A stretch of 34,706 nt of DNA, from contig NZ_FCOK02000094.1 in NCBI RefSeq assembly GCF_001544555.2, positions 1 to 34,706 on the forward strand. Direction: 5' to 3'. The stretch is from Caballeronia udeis. GTDB lineage: Bacteria; Pseudomonadota; Gammaproteobacteria; Burkholderiales; Burkholderiaceae. This document shows positions 1 through 8,720 of this stretch, piece by piece. The notes under the pieces were generated by a model. It was not told the origin of the DNA. It was given only the letters and a program-made list of their open reading frames with translations, and made no database searches. The translations under genes were made by a program, and so were the position numbers. The number at the start of each line of letters is the position of its first letter. Position 1 is the stretch's first letter.

Positions 1-186
1 GTTCAGGTATCCAAGGTTAACCGTTTCGTGGAAAAGTAAACAGCCCTTCCGAGCTCTTTTTGAACTGGCCTTTAAGGGACCTCCGCAAGAAGTTGATTCC
101 GGCGCGAAAAAGGTTCATCGAGGCAGTTGACGCCGGCATCGTTCCAGAGTCGCACGGAATCGCGACAACTGGCTCAGTTCGACTTG
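1..186. other. Window edge, no gene recognised
   Basis: No convincing coding region was found. The only open stretches are short (about 33 codons on the minus strand, about 42 on the plus strand) and resemble nothing I know. It lies downstream of the stop codon of the minus-strand LysR gene. Confidence 0.5.
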
Positions 187-1101
187 CTAACTCGCACTCG
201 TCAAAGCGACGATAAAGTCGAGAAATACCCTTGTCTTGGTCGGCATGTGGTGCCGCGATGGATGGTACGCATAGAGCGGGAAGCGCTCATCCGGCCAGTC
301 CGGGAACAGGTTGACGAGCCGTCCCTCCCGGATCAGGTGCTCGGCTCCGAGCAGAAGCATCTGCGCGACGCCGGAGCCGGCCAGACACGCGTTGAGGAGG
401 GCGCTCGGATCATTCACCGTCAGCCGTCCATTAGTTTGGATAACTATCTTTTTGCGCTTGCGATGAAATTCCCACGGATACGGCTTTCCGGTATCCGGGT
501 TCCGGAATTCGAGGCACCTGTGCACACCGCGACTCAGCTCTTGAGGCTCCGCTGGCCGCCCCCGGCGAGCGAGATACAAGGGCGATGCGACAGTGACAAT
601 CGCGGTGTCGAGGAGCTTTCGTGCAACCAGGCTGGATGAGTGAGGTTCACCAAATCGCAAGGCCAGATCGAAGCCGTCCATGATGAGGTCGCCGAGCTGA
701 TCTCTCGCAATGAACTCGAGTTGAAGTTCAGGATGCGCTTCCATGAATTCGTCGAGCTTCGGGCCCAGAATGATTCGCGAAAAAACCGGGTCAAGATTGA
801 TTCGCAGCTTCCCGCGCACTGTCGCGGCGCCTCCTGCCGCGGCTGCGGCCGCTTCCTCCATTCCCCTTAAGTGCGGCATGACCTGCTCATAGAACCGTCG
901 GCCCTCTTCAGTAAGGGAAACGGCGCGGGTCGTCCGATTGAAGAGCCGTGTCTTCAGCCGCCTTTCGAGTCGAGCGATTGCCCGGCTAACCCCGGGTGGC
1001 GACAGACCCATCAATTCGGACGCGGCCGCGAACGTCCCCGCGTCGACGACGGCAGCAAATACGCTGATACCGCTAGAGAGATTCTCGCTGGACGATCTCA
1101 T
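187..1101 (-). CDS. LysR-family transcriptional regulator
   Basis: This 304-residue protein has the usual LysR length and layout. An N-terminal winged helix-turn-helix (about residues 8-67, with the typical SPPGVSRAIARLERRL recognition region) is followed by a periplasmic-binding-like effector domain (about 95-300) containing the segment FDLALRFGE. It belongs to the large AaeR/DmlR-like group by its look. LysR proteins usually control a divergent neighbour, but the 316 bp upstream hold no intact plus-strand gene, so its target is not visible and it may be an orphan or have lost its partner. The ATG start has AGGA about 10 bases upstream. The family call is firm; the ligand is unknown. Confidence 0.93.
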   Translation of the reverse strand: MRSSSENLSSGISVFAAVVDAGTFAAASELMGLSPPGVSRAIARLERRLKTRLFNRTTRAVSLTEEGRRFYEQVMPHLRGMEEAAAAAAGGAATVRGKLRINLDPVFSRIILGPKLDEFMEAHPELQLEFIARDQLGDLIMDGFDLALRFGEPHSSSLVARKLLDTAIVTVASPLYLARRGRPAEPQELSRGVHRCLEFRNPDTGKPYPWEFHRKRKKIVIQTNGRLTVNDPSALLNACLAGSGVAQMLLLGAEHLIREGRLVNLFPDWPDERFPLYAYHPSRHHMPTKTRVFLDFIVALTSAS

Positions 1102-1417
1102 GGGCGCTGCATCCTGGTTGTTTAATGGTCGGGAGGCGTCAGGTCGAACATAGCACGCACGACGACTCCGGCGCGCAGCCGCGATCGAAGGGCAAGCCGG
1201 CGCACTGCGTCAAAAAACGCGGCTTGGCCAAGTTCGCTCGCAGAAGAAAAACGTCATTTTCACGAATTGGTCATCGGCCCATGGCTCGGAAGGCTTGTCA
1301 CCGCCATGCCGTTGCGCAGCGCTGTAATTGTCCGGAGTCTGTTTGAACGAGGGCAGCTTCTCAGCATAGGCGCCGACGAACTAACCGCACAAAAAGCAGG
1401 TCGTTATCACATCGTCA
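1102..1417. other. Gene-poor spacer with possible gene remnant
   Basis: There is no intact gene between the TetR stop and the LysR start. A minus-strand frame from about 1425 to 1210 reads like protein with one internal stop (TAG at 1383-1381) followed by about 56 codons to a TGA at 1212-1210; see the separate pseudogene entry. Confidence 0.4.
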
Positions 1418-1425
1418 TCAACGCG
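1210..1425 (-). pseudogene. Possible decayed gene remnant, family unknown
   Basis: Reading the minus strand, an open frame after an in-frame TAG (1383-1381) contains protein-like segments such as FVGAYAEKLPSF and HGGDKPSEPWADD and ends at TGA (1212-1210). There is no start codon or ribosome binding site, and the upstream part runs into the end of the TetR gene in another frame. The amino-acid mix looks more like a real C-terminus than a random frame, but I cannot name a family. It could be chance. Confidence 0.25.
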
Positions 1426-2185
1426 ATTGGTTTGCAGGGCGCGCTGGCCGACCCGCTTCTGGCATCCATGGCAGAAACGTTTCCAGTGCATTGGCCGCCA
1501 CGAAGAGGGCGATCGTCTGCTTCACATGCGAGCGGATGTCGCCGCGGACATCATCAAGACTTTCACCCATCAAGGCTCGCATGAGCATTGGCGAGACGAT
1601 CGCGTCAAGAATCTGCGTCGCGAGAGTGCGCGAATGCCGCTTGGCTTGCGCGCGCGCTTGAGGCTCGAGAGTACGACCGGAATGCTCGGCGATCATCGTC
1701 GCTACTGCTTCTATTGCGCGTGACCTGCCGGCGTCGCTCGTCAGCTTCGCAAGCGTCGGAAACCGCGGCGCATCCGCAACCACCATTCTGATGAGTCCGA
1801 TCACCTCGTCGCTGAGCAATCGCGTGACGAGCGTGTGCGTCACCGTTACCAGCCGTTGCGCAAGCGCCGTTGATTGCGGCGCTTCAAACACGAGATGCAG
1901 GCTGCGCTCGCAGGTTCGGGTGACTACCGCCGAAAACAGTGCTTCCTTGCCGCTGTACCGGCTGTAGAGCGTTGCCTTGCCCGCTCCTGCCGCTTCTGCG
2001 ATGCGTTCAAGCGATGTCCCCCCAAAGCCGTGTTGAAGGAACATGGCCGTGGCGGCATCCAGAATCCGTTCTTCGACGTCTCCTGCCATCGCGTTCGACG
2101 GTCGACCTTTCTTGCGCGAGAACATTGACCTGATCGGGCACGAAGTCGTCTCTGCATCAACATTTTTGGGGATCCGGCTCACCAC
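1418..2185 (-). CDS. TetR-family repressor of the divergent efflux operon
   Basis: The protein has 255 residues from the GTG at 2185, or 235 from the ATG at 2125 (MFSRKKGRPSN). AAGGA sits 6 bases before the GTG, which supports the longer form. A TetR_N helix-turn-helix follows a basic leader: ERILDAATAMFLQHGF, then TSLERIAEAAGAGKATLYSRY, with a C-terminal ligand domain of the AcrR-like C-terminal type (VVADAPRFPTLAKL). It is divergent from the emr-type efflux genes, and the roughly 100-bp gap holds a palindrome suited to a TetR dimer. By family precedent it represses the pump until a toxic ligand binds. The ligand is unknown. Confidence 0.92.
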   Translation of the reverse strand: MVSRIPKNVDAETTSCPIRSMFSRKKGRPSNAMAGDVEERILDAATAMFLQHGFGGTSLERIAEAAGAGKATLYSRYSGKEALFSAVVTRTCERSLHLVFEAPQSTALAQRLVTVTHTLVTRLLSDEVIGLIRMVVADAPRFPTLAKLTSDAGRSRAIEAVATMIAEHSGRTLEPQARAQAKRHSRTLATQILDAIVSPMLMRALMGESLDDVRGDIRSHVKQTIALFVAANALETFLPWMPEAGRPARPANQSR

Positions 2186-2230
2186 TGTTCCTTACATGAA
2201 ATCACACGGCGATTATCGCAGGAATTTTTA

Positions 2231-2255
2231 ATAGAACGATACCGTTCAGTTCTAT
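2231..2255. promoter_or_regulatory. Palindromic operator between tetR-type gene and efflux operon
   Basis: Two nested inverted repeats occur in the divergent gap. One is GAACG-ATAC-CGTTC (2234-2247), perfect 5-bp arms around 4 bases. The other is ATAGAAC (2231-2237) with GTTCTAT (2249-2255), perfect 7-bp arms. This is the size and symmetry of a TetR-dimer site and lies about 40 bp before the adaptor start. Binding is inferred. Confidence 0.6.
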
Positions 2256-2291
2256 TGTAGAATGCATCTCAATATTATTTTGGAGAGTGCA

Positions 2292-3425
2292 ATGGCCGGA
2301 AGTGAAAGCGAAAACAGCACGCCCTCCGGCGACAACACGGCCGGCGGGGATCACACCGAGGCGGGCAAAGGGCAGGGGCAGGAAGAGGAAACCTCCACGC
2401 CGATGAGCCCGGGGCGCAAGCGTCTGAACGCGGTCATCGGAGGAGCGGTGCTGCTGGTCTGCGTGGCTGCGGGCGTTGCTTACTGGCTGCATGGCCGGCA
2501 CTACGAAAGCACGGACGACGCATTCATCGATAGCAATCAGAGCCAGATTGCGTCGCAGGTGAGCGGACGTGTCGTTGAACTCCTGGTCGCCGATAACCAG
2601 CACGTCGAGAAAAACCAGCCACTGCTGCGGATCGACCGGCGCGACTTTGAAGTGAAGCTCGAACAAGCTGAAGCGCAGGAAGCGAATGCGGTGGCGCAAG
2701 TCGCGCAGGCGCGCGCCGACCTGCTGTATCAGACGGCCAGCCTCGCGCAGCAGACATCGCAAGTGCGGGTCGCGGAAGCTGACCTGACGCAGGCAAAACA
2801 GGATCTGGCCCGGTACACGGGAACCGATCCTGCCGCCATCACGCGCCAGCAACTGGAACAAAGCCAGGCGACGGCCAAGAGCGCGTTCGCGAAGCTCGAT
2901 AGCGCGAAGCAGGCGGTGCAGGCGGGCGAGGCCCAGGTTGCGTCGCAGAGAACGAAGATCGATGCCGCGCTGGCGTCGGTCCGCCAGAACCAGGCCGATG
3001 TAGACAATGCGAAGCTGCAACTGAGTTATACCGAAGTGCTTGCCCCGCAAGCAGGGAAGGTGACGCGCCGCACCGTGAACCTCGGCAATTACGTCACGCC
3101 CGGGCAGGCCCTGGTGGCGGTCGTTCCCGACGAAATGTGGGTCACCGCCAACTTCAAGGAAACGCAGCTTGTTCACATGAGCGTGGGACAACCGGTCGAT
3201 GTCACCGTGGACGCCTATCCGGACAAGGTTCTCCATGCGCACATAGAGAGCCTGCAGCGCGGGACCGGGTCCGTCTTCAGCAGCCTGCCCGCGGAGAACG
3301 CAACGGGCAACTACGTGAAGGTCGTGCAGCGCCTGCCCGTGAAGATCGTCTTTGACGGCGACGACTGGCGCCATCTGCCGCTCGCGCCCGGCCTCTCGGT
3401 CAGCCCGCGCGTGACGGTGCGGTAA
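2292..3425 (+). CDS. HlyD/EmrA-type membrane fusion protein
   Basis: This is the periplasmic adaptor of a tripartite drug efflux system, 377 residues from the ATG at 2292. That start has GGAGAG just upstream, whereas an earlier in-frame ATG at 2262 would overlap the promoter region. The layout is a polar N-terminal tail, one transmembrane helix (about 46-66), the family signature YESTDDAFIDSNQSQI, a biotinyl-lipoyl half, a long alanine/glutamine-rich coiled-coil hairpin (about 100-235), the second lipoyl half (YTEVLAPQAGKV) and beta-barrel segments. The pump gene starts 2 bp after its stop. It is probably repressed by the divergent TetR protein. The substrate cannot be told from sequence. Confidence 0.93.
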   Translation: MAGSESENSTPSGDNTAGGDHTEAGKGQGQEEETSTPMSPGRKRLNAVIGGAVLLVCVAAGVAYWLHGRHYESTDDAFIDSNQSQIASQVSGRVVELLVADNQHVEKNQPLLRIDRRDFEVKLEQAEAQEANAVAQVAQARADLLYQTASLAQQTSQVRVAEADLTQAKQDLARYTGTDPAAITRQQLEQSQATAKSAFAKLDSAKQAVQAGEAQVASQRTKIDAALASVRQNQADVDNAKLQLSYTEVLAPQAGKVTRRTVNLGNYVTPGQALVAVVPDEMWVTANFKETQLVHMSVGQPVDVTVDAYPDKVLHAHIESLQRGTGSVFSSLPAENATGNYVKVVQRLPVKIVFDGDDWRHLPLAPGLSVSPRVTVR

Positions 3426-3427
3426 CC

Positions 3428-4966
3428 ATGGCCGCTACCTATGCAGCCCACGCACCATTGCCCAGGTCGGCGGCGGGGCCGTTCAACCCCTGGCTGATCG
3501 CCGTCATCGTGTCGATCGCGACCTTCATGGAAGTGCTCGACACCACCATCGCGAACGTGGCGCTCCGTCATATTGCCGGCGGTCTTGGCGCGAGCCTGGA
3601 CCAGAGCACGTACATCACGACCAGCTATCTCGTGAGCAATGCGATCGTCCTGCCTATCAGCGGATGGCTCGCGAACGTGGTCGGCCGCAAGCGCTTCTAC
3701 ATGATCTGCGTGTTGCTGTTCACGGTGAGTTCGGTGGCCTGCGGGTTCGCGACGTCGCTGCCGATGATGATTGTTTTTCGTGTGCTCCAGGGCCTGGGCG
3801 GCGGCGGCCTCGCCCCTGTTGAGCAAAGCATCTTCGCCGATACCTTCACGCCGGAAAAACGCGCGATGGCGTTTGCGCTGTACGGCTTCACGGTCGTCAC
3901 GGCGCCTGCCATTGGCCCGATGCTGGGCGGCTGGATCACCGAGAATTATTCGTGGCACTGGGTGTTCCTGATCAACCTGCCCGTCGGCATAGTCTCACTG
4001 GTGCTGACGTGGATGTTCGTGAGCGACAGCAAGCTGGTGCAGCAGGAGCGGCGCGCCCTGCTAAATAAAGGCCTGCGGATCGACTACCTGGGCTTTTTCC
4101 TCGTTGCGGTTGGTTTCGGTTGCCTGCAGATCGTGCTCGACAAGTTCGAGCGCGAGGACGGCTTTTCATCGAACTTCATTTGCCTGTTCACGGTGATCTC
4201 GGGCGTTGCGCTTGTGGCGCTGGTGATTCGTGAACTGACCACCGCACAGCCGATTGTGAACCTGCGGCTTTTCAAGTCGAGCGCTTTTGCCATCAGTTGC
4301 AGCGTGATGTTTGCGTTTGGTTTCATCATCAACAGCACGACGCAGATGCTGCCGCAATTCACGCAGGAACTGCTCGGCTATGACGCAACCAATGCCGGAC
4401 TGACGCTCGGTCTGGGCGGCCTCGTCACGCTCTTCATCATGCCGATTGCGGGCATCGTGACAGGGCGCCTGTTCCAGCCCAAGTGGCTTGTCATGATGTC
4501 GCTCGCCGGGACCGGATTCGCGCTGCTTCATACGTCGGGTCTCGACTTGAACATCGGGTTCTGGGATGTATCGTTGTCGCGGCTTTATCAGGTCATCTGG
4601 CTGCCGTTCCTCTTCATTCCGCTTTCGACCGTGCAGTTCATCGGCATTCCGCCGAAAGAGAATAACAATGCGTCGGCGCTGATCAACATGATGCGTAACC
4701 TCGGCGGTAGTTTCGGCGTGTCGCTGGTGACCACCCAGCTCGCGTGGCGCGAACAGTTTCATCATGCGAGGCTCGCCGAGCACATCACGCCGTACAACGG
4801 CTTTGTCAGCTCGCTTGGATCGATCGCCTCGACGGTCGAGCAGCAGGCGTCGGTCATGAGTTACCTCGACGTTTTCATCATGCTGGGCGTGATCTCGCTC
4901 GTGCTGGCTCCCATTTGTTTCTTGTTGCCGAAGCTGCCGAAGGGGGCACAGGTCAATGCGCATTGA
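3428..4966 (+). CDS. DHA2-family (EmrB/QacA-type) MFS efflux pump
   Basis: The 512-residue inner-membrane protein has the hydrophobic profile of a 14-helix drug:H+ antiporter. The first helix carries FMEVLDTTIANVAL, the DHA2 motif at helix 1. GWLANVVGRKRF is motif A, the loop 2-3 signature, and GFTVVTAPAIGPMLGGW is motif C, typical of antiporters. It works with the adaptor encoded upstream and the outer-membrane protein downstream to expel compounds across both membranes. Its last 11 bases overlap the nodT-like gene, a sign of translational coupling. The exported compound is unknown. Confidence 0.94.
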   Translation: MAATYAAHAPLPRSAAGPFNPWLIAVIVSIATFMEVLDTTIANVALRHIAGGLGASLDQSTYITTSYLVSNAIVLPISGWLANVVGRKRFYMICVLLFTVSSVACGFATSLPMMIVFRVLQGLGGGGLAPVEQSIFADTFTPEKRAMAFALYGFTVVTAPAIGPMLGGWITENYSWHWVFLINLPVGIVSLVLTWMFVSDSKLVQQERRALLNKGLRIDYLGFFLVAVGFGCLQIVLDKFEREDGFSSNFICLFTVISGVALVALVIRELTTAQPIVNLRLFKSSAFAISCSVMFAFGFIINSTTQMLPQFTQELLGYDATNAGLTLGLGGLVTLFIMPIAGIVTGRLFQPKWLVMMSLAGTGFALLHTSGLDLNIGFWDVSLSRLYQVIWLPFLFIPLSTVQFIGIPPKENNNASALINMMRNLGGSFGVSLVTTQLAWREQFHHARLAEHITPYNGFVSSLGSIASTVEQQASVMSYLDVFIMLGVISLVLAPICFLLPKLPKGAQVNAH

Positions 4967-6503
4967 TTATCGATGGATTCCGTTTGTAGCCTTCTTGTCA
5001 GCCTGCACGATGGGCCCCGACTTCCAGCGTCCCGCGTTGCAGACACCGGCGCAATGGCCGGAGGCGGCGGCCACTACTGTTACCGACGTCGTTCGTTCGG
5101 TCCCGGTGCCTGAACCCGTTGATCCGCTGTGGTGGAACAGTTTCGGGGATCCACTTCTGACGGAGCTGGTCACGCGCGCCATGGACAGCAATCTCGATCT
5201 CAAGATCGCAGCCACGCGGCTCGCCGAGTCGCGGGCGCAGTTCGGGCAAGCGAAAGCGGACGAGGTCCCTACGTTGAACGGCAACGCGTCCTACACGCGT
5301 GAGCTTCAGAGCGCCGATGGCGTCATCGGCTTGCTTGGGGGAAGTGGGTCACCGTCGGCAACCGATACGAACGGGCTGGGCGGACGACAGGGCGGCATAC
5401 CGACGCAAAGCGCCACATCGAGCGCGTTGCCGCCGTTCAACCTGTATCAATACGGCTTCGATGCATCGTGGGAACTCGATCTCTGGGGCCGTGTGAGGCG
5501 CACGGCAGAAAACGCGAGCGCCACCGTCGATGCTCAAAACGAAGCGAGGCACGACGCGATCGTGTCGACGGCTGCGGAAGTCGCACGCGACTATCTCAAT
5601 CTGCGTGGCACGCAGGAGAAGCTGCGCATCACGCGAGAAAATCTGGCGTTTGCCGAGCGCACCGTGCAGTTGACGAATGAGCGCGCCAGGCATGGACTCG
5701 CTACCGATCTCGATGTTGCCAATGCGCAAAGCCAGGCCGAGTCGAACGCTGCGGATATTCCGCAGGAAGAGCAGCAGGAGGCGAAGCTGATCAACGCCAT
5801 TGGAGTCTTGCTCGGAGAGTATCCGCAAACGCTCGCGGCAAAGCTTAAGGAAGGGCCGGCCGCACCCGTGGTACCGCCGCGCGTGCCGATCGGGCTTTCA
5901 TCGGAACTCGCGAGGCGCAGGCCGGATATCCGCGAAGCGGAAGCTCAGCTTCATGCGGCGACAGCGAACATCGGCGCGGCGAAGGCAGATTTTTTCCCCA
6001 AGATAACGCTCTCGGGAAGCGTCGCCATTCAGGCGACGCAGTTTACGAATCTCGGTAGCTGGGGCGCGCGCAGCTATAGCGCGGGGCCGAGTCTTTCGAT
6101 TCCCATTTTCGAAGGCGGGCGCCTGCGCGCAACGCTTGCATTGAGGGAGGCGCAGCAGCAGGAGGCGGCGATCACCTATCGCAAGACGGTGCTCTCGGCG
6201 TTTCAGGAGGTCGATGACGCGCTGACGGGGTTTGCCGCCGAACAGCGTCGCCGAGACCGGTTGGAGGCAAGCGTGCAAGCATCAAAACGCGCATTGGATA
6301 TCGCAAACAAGCGCTATATCCGGGGTCTGTCGAATTACCTGGATGTGTTGACGGCGCAAAAAACCTTGCTGACGAACGAGCAGCAATGGGTCGACAGCAC
6401 GTCGACGGTATCGACGAACCTTGTCGCGTTGTACAAGGCGCTGGGTGGCGGGTGGGATGCGGAAACTGGGCAGTACGCCAGTGGCGGCGCGTCGCTGCGG
6501 TAG
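4956..6503 (+). CDS. NodT-family outer-membrane efflux lipoprotein
   Basis: The protein has 515 residues and is the TolC-like exit duct of the efflux system. It begins with a lipoprotein signal ending in the lipobox LSAC (Cys17), followed by MGPDFQRP, the classic NodT/OprM N-terminus. Two OEP repeats follow, with the signature ELARRRPDIREAEAQLHAA near the middle and long helical segments. The ATG lies 11 bp inside the pump gene. Several NodT-type ducts serve efflux of aromatic or antibiotic compounds in Burkholderia, but no substrate can be assigned here. No clear hairpin-plus-T-tract terminator follows. Confidence 0.94.
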   Translation: MRIDYRWIPFVAFLSACTMGPDFQRPALQTPAQWPEAAATTVTDVVRSVPVPEPVDPLWWNSFGDPLLTELVTRAMDSNLDLKIAATRLAESRAQFGQAKADEVPTLNGNASYTRELQSADGVIGLLGGSGSPSATDTNGLGGRQGGIPTQSATSSALPPFNLYQYGFDASWELDLWGRVRRTAENASATVDAQNEARHDAIVSTAAEVARDYLNLRGTQEKLRITRENLAFAERTVQLTNERARHGLATDLDVANAQSQAESNAADIPQEEQQEAKLINAIGVLLGEYPQTLAAKLKEGPAAPVVPPRVPIGLSSELARRRPDIREAEAQLHAATANIGAAKADFFPKITLSGSVAIQATQFTNLGSWGARSYSAGPSLSIPIFEGGRLRATLALREAQQQEAAITYRKTVLSAFQEVDDALTGFAAEQRRRDRLEASVQASKRALDIANKRYIRGLSNYLDVLTAQKTLLTNEQQWVDSTSTVSTNLVALYKALGGGWDAETGQYASGGASLR

Positions 6504-6694
6504 AGAACCAAGGCCCGGTCCACTTGGCGGTGCGTATGCAAATTGCGGGCGGCCGCTGGTTTCAGGGTTCGATGCTGTCCGCGAGCAGTTGCAGATTGGA
6601 GAACACGGGACACGCAATCGGACATGCCGAATCCGGTGCGTGGTGAAGCGGATAACAGGTAACGGGTAACGGGTAACGGGTAACGGGTAACGGG
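6504..6694. other. Intergenic spacer between convergent efflux operon and gspG-like gene
   Basis: No gene is seen here. Its last 35 bases are the heptamer repeat listed separately. Confidence 0.6.
6660..6694. repeat. Tandem heptamer repeat, 5 x TAACGGG
   Basis: Five perfect head-to-tail copies of TAACGGG run from 6660 to 6694, preceded by a degenerate copy (TAACAGG). The array ends directly against the stop codon of the minus-strand GspG-like gene (TAG, 6697-6695). Perfect short tandem arrays of this kind can vary in copy number between strains. Confidence 0.95.
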
Positions 6695-7135
6695 CTAATG
6701 CCACGAGCCTATGTCGGCATCGTCGCCATCACCGCCTTGCCTTGAGTCGGCCCCGTAGCTGAATACGTCGATCTCACCATGGACGCCAGGGTTGAGATAC
6801 TGATACGGATTGCCCCATGGATCGTTTGGCAAACGCTGGAGATAACCTCCGTCCTTCCAGACCTTCGGCACCGGGTTGGTAGCAGGTTTCTCGGTCAGGG
6901 CCCGCAGCCCTTGCTCCTGGCTCGGATAGCGGCCGTTGTCGCGGTGGTATACCGTCAGCCCCTGCATGATTGTGCTGATGTCCTGTTTCGCCGCGACACG
7001 CTTCGCCTCGTCCGGGCCGCTCATGATCTTTGAAACAATTAGCGTGGCCAGCAGGCCCAGTATCGCAACCACGACGATGATTTTTCTTAATGTGAAAGCC
7101 GCGATATCCGTTCGGCGCTCAGTCCCCATTTGCAT
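6695..7135 (-). CDS. Orphan GspG-like type II secretion major pseudopilin
   Basis: This 146-residue protein has the full GspG plan: an N-terminal hydrophobic helix (KIIVVVAILGLLATLIVSKI), the SGPDEAKRVAAKQDI stretch, then the globular domain with YPSQEQGLRAL, NDPWGNPYQYLNPG and YGADSRQGG, ending DADIGSW, the region that binds calcium in known GspG. The prepilin site is abnormal: it reads AAFTLRKI where the family has GFTLxE, so the -1 glycine is alanine and Glu5 is lysine. No other gsp gene is in the window. The globular part looks intact, so it may be a specialised or assembly-altered pseudopilin. No strong ribosome site is seen before the ATG. Confidence 0.88.
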   Translation of the reverse strand: MQMGTERRTDIAAFTLRKIIVVVAILGLLATLIVSKIMSGPDEAKRVAAKQDISTIMQGLTVYHRDNGRYPSQEQGLRALTEKPATNPVPKVWKDGGYLQRLPNDPWGNPYQYLNPGVHGEIDVFSYGADSRQGGDGDDADIGSWH

Positions 7136-7846
7136 GATTTGCTACCTATTTTTCAGGAAGAAACGGTCGGGCAACGTACGGGCTTCCTCGCGAATAGAGA
7201 GGAGTGAAATCAGCCCGACCGCTTATTGTAAGGTTTTGTCCTGTTAAGCGTGTAGGGTAAATGTAGCTCGTGAAGCGGCCAGGCAACGGGATAGGGTGGG
7301 CGCGATCTTCCGGATGATCGGTGGCATGCCGCAGGTTTCGCTTGTCCCGTCGAGCTTCGTATCCCCGTTTCGAACGTACATTTCTGTATCACTTTTAAAA
7401 CGGCCTGCAACTGCTTATGCGGCCTCGGCTTGAAGTCCGCACAACAAGGGTTTCAAACGGCATCGGGAAAACCCGATGCGCCCCCAGTAAGGCATTGGAC
7501 AGACGCAAGCGTTTGCGCGATTAATCGGACGGATAGGGCCGATTCGATCATGGGCGCTTCAAGACTGAAACAAAAACGTTTTCATCCCCACCGTGCGCTG
7601 CTGCATATTCCGGAACGCTCCATGATGGCATTGGGTTTTACCCCTGCTGGCACGGTCTTCGCTATATGTGGGATGCAGCACTAGCCAATATCGAAATTCG
7701 AAATCAAGCGAACGGTTTTGGCAGATCTGCTTACGGGGCTGGTCGCAACATGTCTTCGATGGATGCCGTCAGATGCATCACGAGACGTGGAGCGGACCAG
7801 AATAAATAATACGGCGCACACAGCGCACGAATCAGAGAAGAAAAAC
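7136..7846. other. Long gap with no convincing gene
   Basis: This 711-bp stretch separates the divergent GspG-like and Crp/Fnr-type genes. Two short open frames (minus 7210-7410, plus 7430-7684) lack good ribosome sites and recognisable domains. TCGAA-A-TTCGA at 7691-7701 is a small near-palindrome. I see no RNA gene. Confidence 0.5.
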
Positions 7847-8581
7847 ATGTTGACTCTTCAATCCGACCTGCACGGCAATCATCTCCTGGGTGCGCTTCCC
7901 GCACACGAATGGCAAGCTCTTACGCCTCACCTGGAACTCGTACAGCTTCGTACAGACCAGTTGCTTTGCGATTCGGGGCAACGCATTCATCACGTGTATT
8001 TCCCGACGACGGCCATCATCTCTCTTCTTCATACAATGGAAGACGGTGGCTCTGTTGAAATCGCGGCAATCGGCCGTGAAGGCATGACCGGCGTTCCTAT
8101 CCTGACCGGCGGCGACACCATGCCGACGCGCGTTCAGGTTCAATGCCCGGGCTTCGCTTATCGCATGAGCGCAAGCGCCTTGAGAGAGCAGTTCGGCCGC
8201 TCGGATTTCCTGCGCCGCCTGATGCTCCTGTACATGCAAGCCCTGCTGACGCAAGTCGCGCAGACCGCTGCGTGCAACCGTCACCACTCGCTGAGCAAGC
8301 AACTGTGCCGCTGGTTGCTGATCGAGATTGACCGTACGCCGTCGAACCAGTTTCAGGTAACGCAGCAAATGATCGCCGACATGCTGGGCGTGCGCCGCGA
8401 AGGGGTGACGGAAGCCGCGGGAAAGCTCCATGACGCCGGCCTGATCCATCACAGCCGCGGTTGCATCAAGGTGCTCGACCGGGAAGGTCTGGAAGCCCGT
8501 GCGTGCGAATGCTACGGCATCGTCAAGCGGGAGTTCGACCGCTTGCTGCCGCGCCTGCGCCAGGCTGAGGCAGTTAGTTAA
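7847..8581 (+). CDS. Crp/Fnr-family transcriptional regulator
   Basis: The protein has 244 residues from the ATG at 7847, chosen because a purine-rich AGAGAAGAAAAAC precedes it and the homologous domain begins here; an upstream start at 7718 would add 43 unlikely residues. An N-terminal cyclic-nucleotide-binding-like beta barrel (about 10-125, with IGREGMTGVPILTGG) is followed by a dimerisation helix and a Crp-type winged helix-turn-helix (about 165-230, TQQMIADMLGVRREGVTEAAGKL). It lacks the Fnr N-terminal cysteine cluster, so oxygen sensing through an iron-sulfur cluster is unlikely. It converges on the catabolic operon with 139 bp between, so a functional link is not implied. Confidence 0.92.
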   Translation: MLTLQSDLHGNHLLGALPAHEWQALTPHLELVQLRTDQLLCDSGQRIHHVYFPTTAIISLLHTMEDGGSVEIAAIGREGMTGVPILTGGDTMPTRVQVQCPGFAYRMSASALREQFGRSDFLRRLMLLYMQALLTQVAQTAACNRHHSLSKQLCRWLLIEIDRTPSNQFQVTQQMIADMLGVRREGVTEAAGKLHDAGLIHHSRGCIKVLDREGLEARACECYGIVKREFDRLLPRLRQAEAVS

Positions 8582-8720
8582 GGGTTGTTGTACCGCTCTC
8601 GTTAAAACGATTTCAACTCATTCTTGGCGCCGACTCGCGTTCGGGCCGGTATGCGCACCCGGATCAGGAGTTCGGCGACAACGGGACACTTATCGCGCAC
8701 CACAACCGTCGAAACCCGGC

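Noticed and set aside
2202..3374. Long open frame of 390 codons on the minus strand
   Set aside because: It lies opposite the clearly homologous HlyD/EmrA-type gene and is an antisense shadow of high-GC coding DNA.
7430..7684. 84-codon plus-strand open frame
   Set aside because: No ribosome site, no domain and unlikely composition; treated as non-coding.
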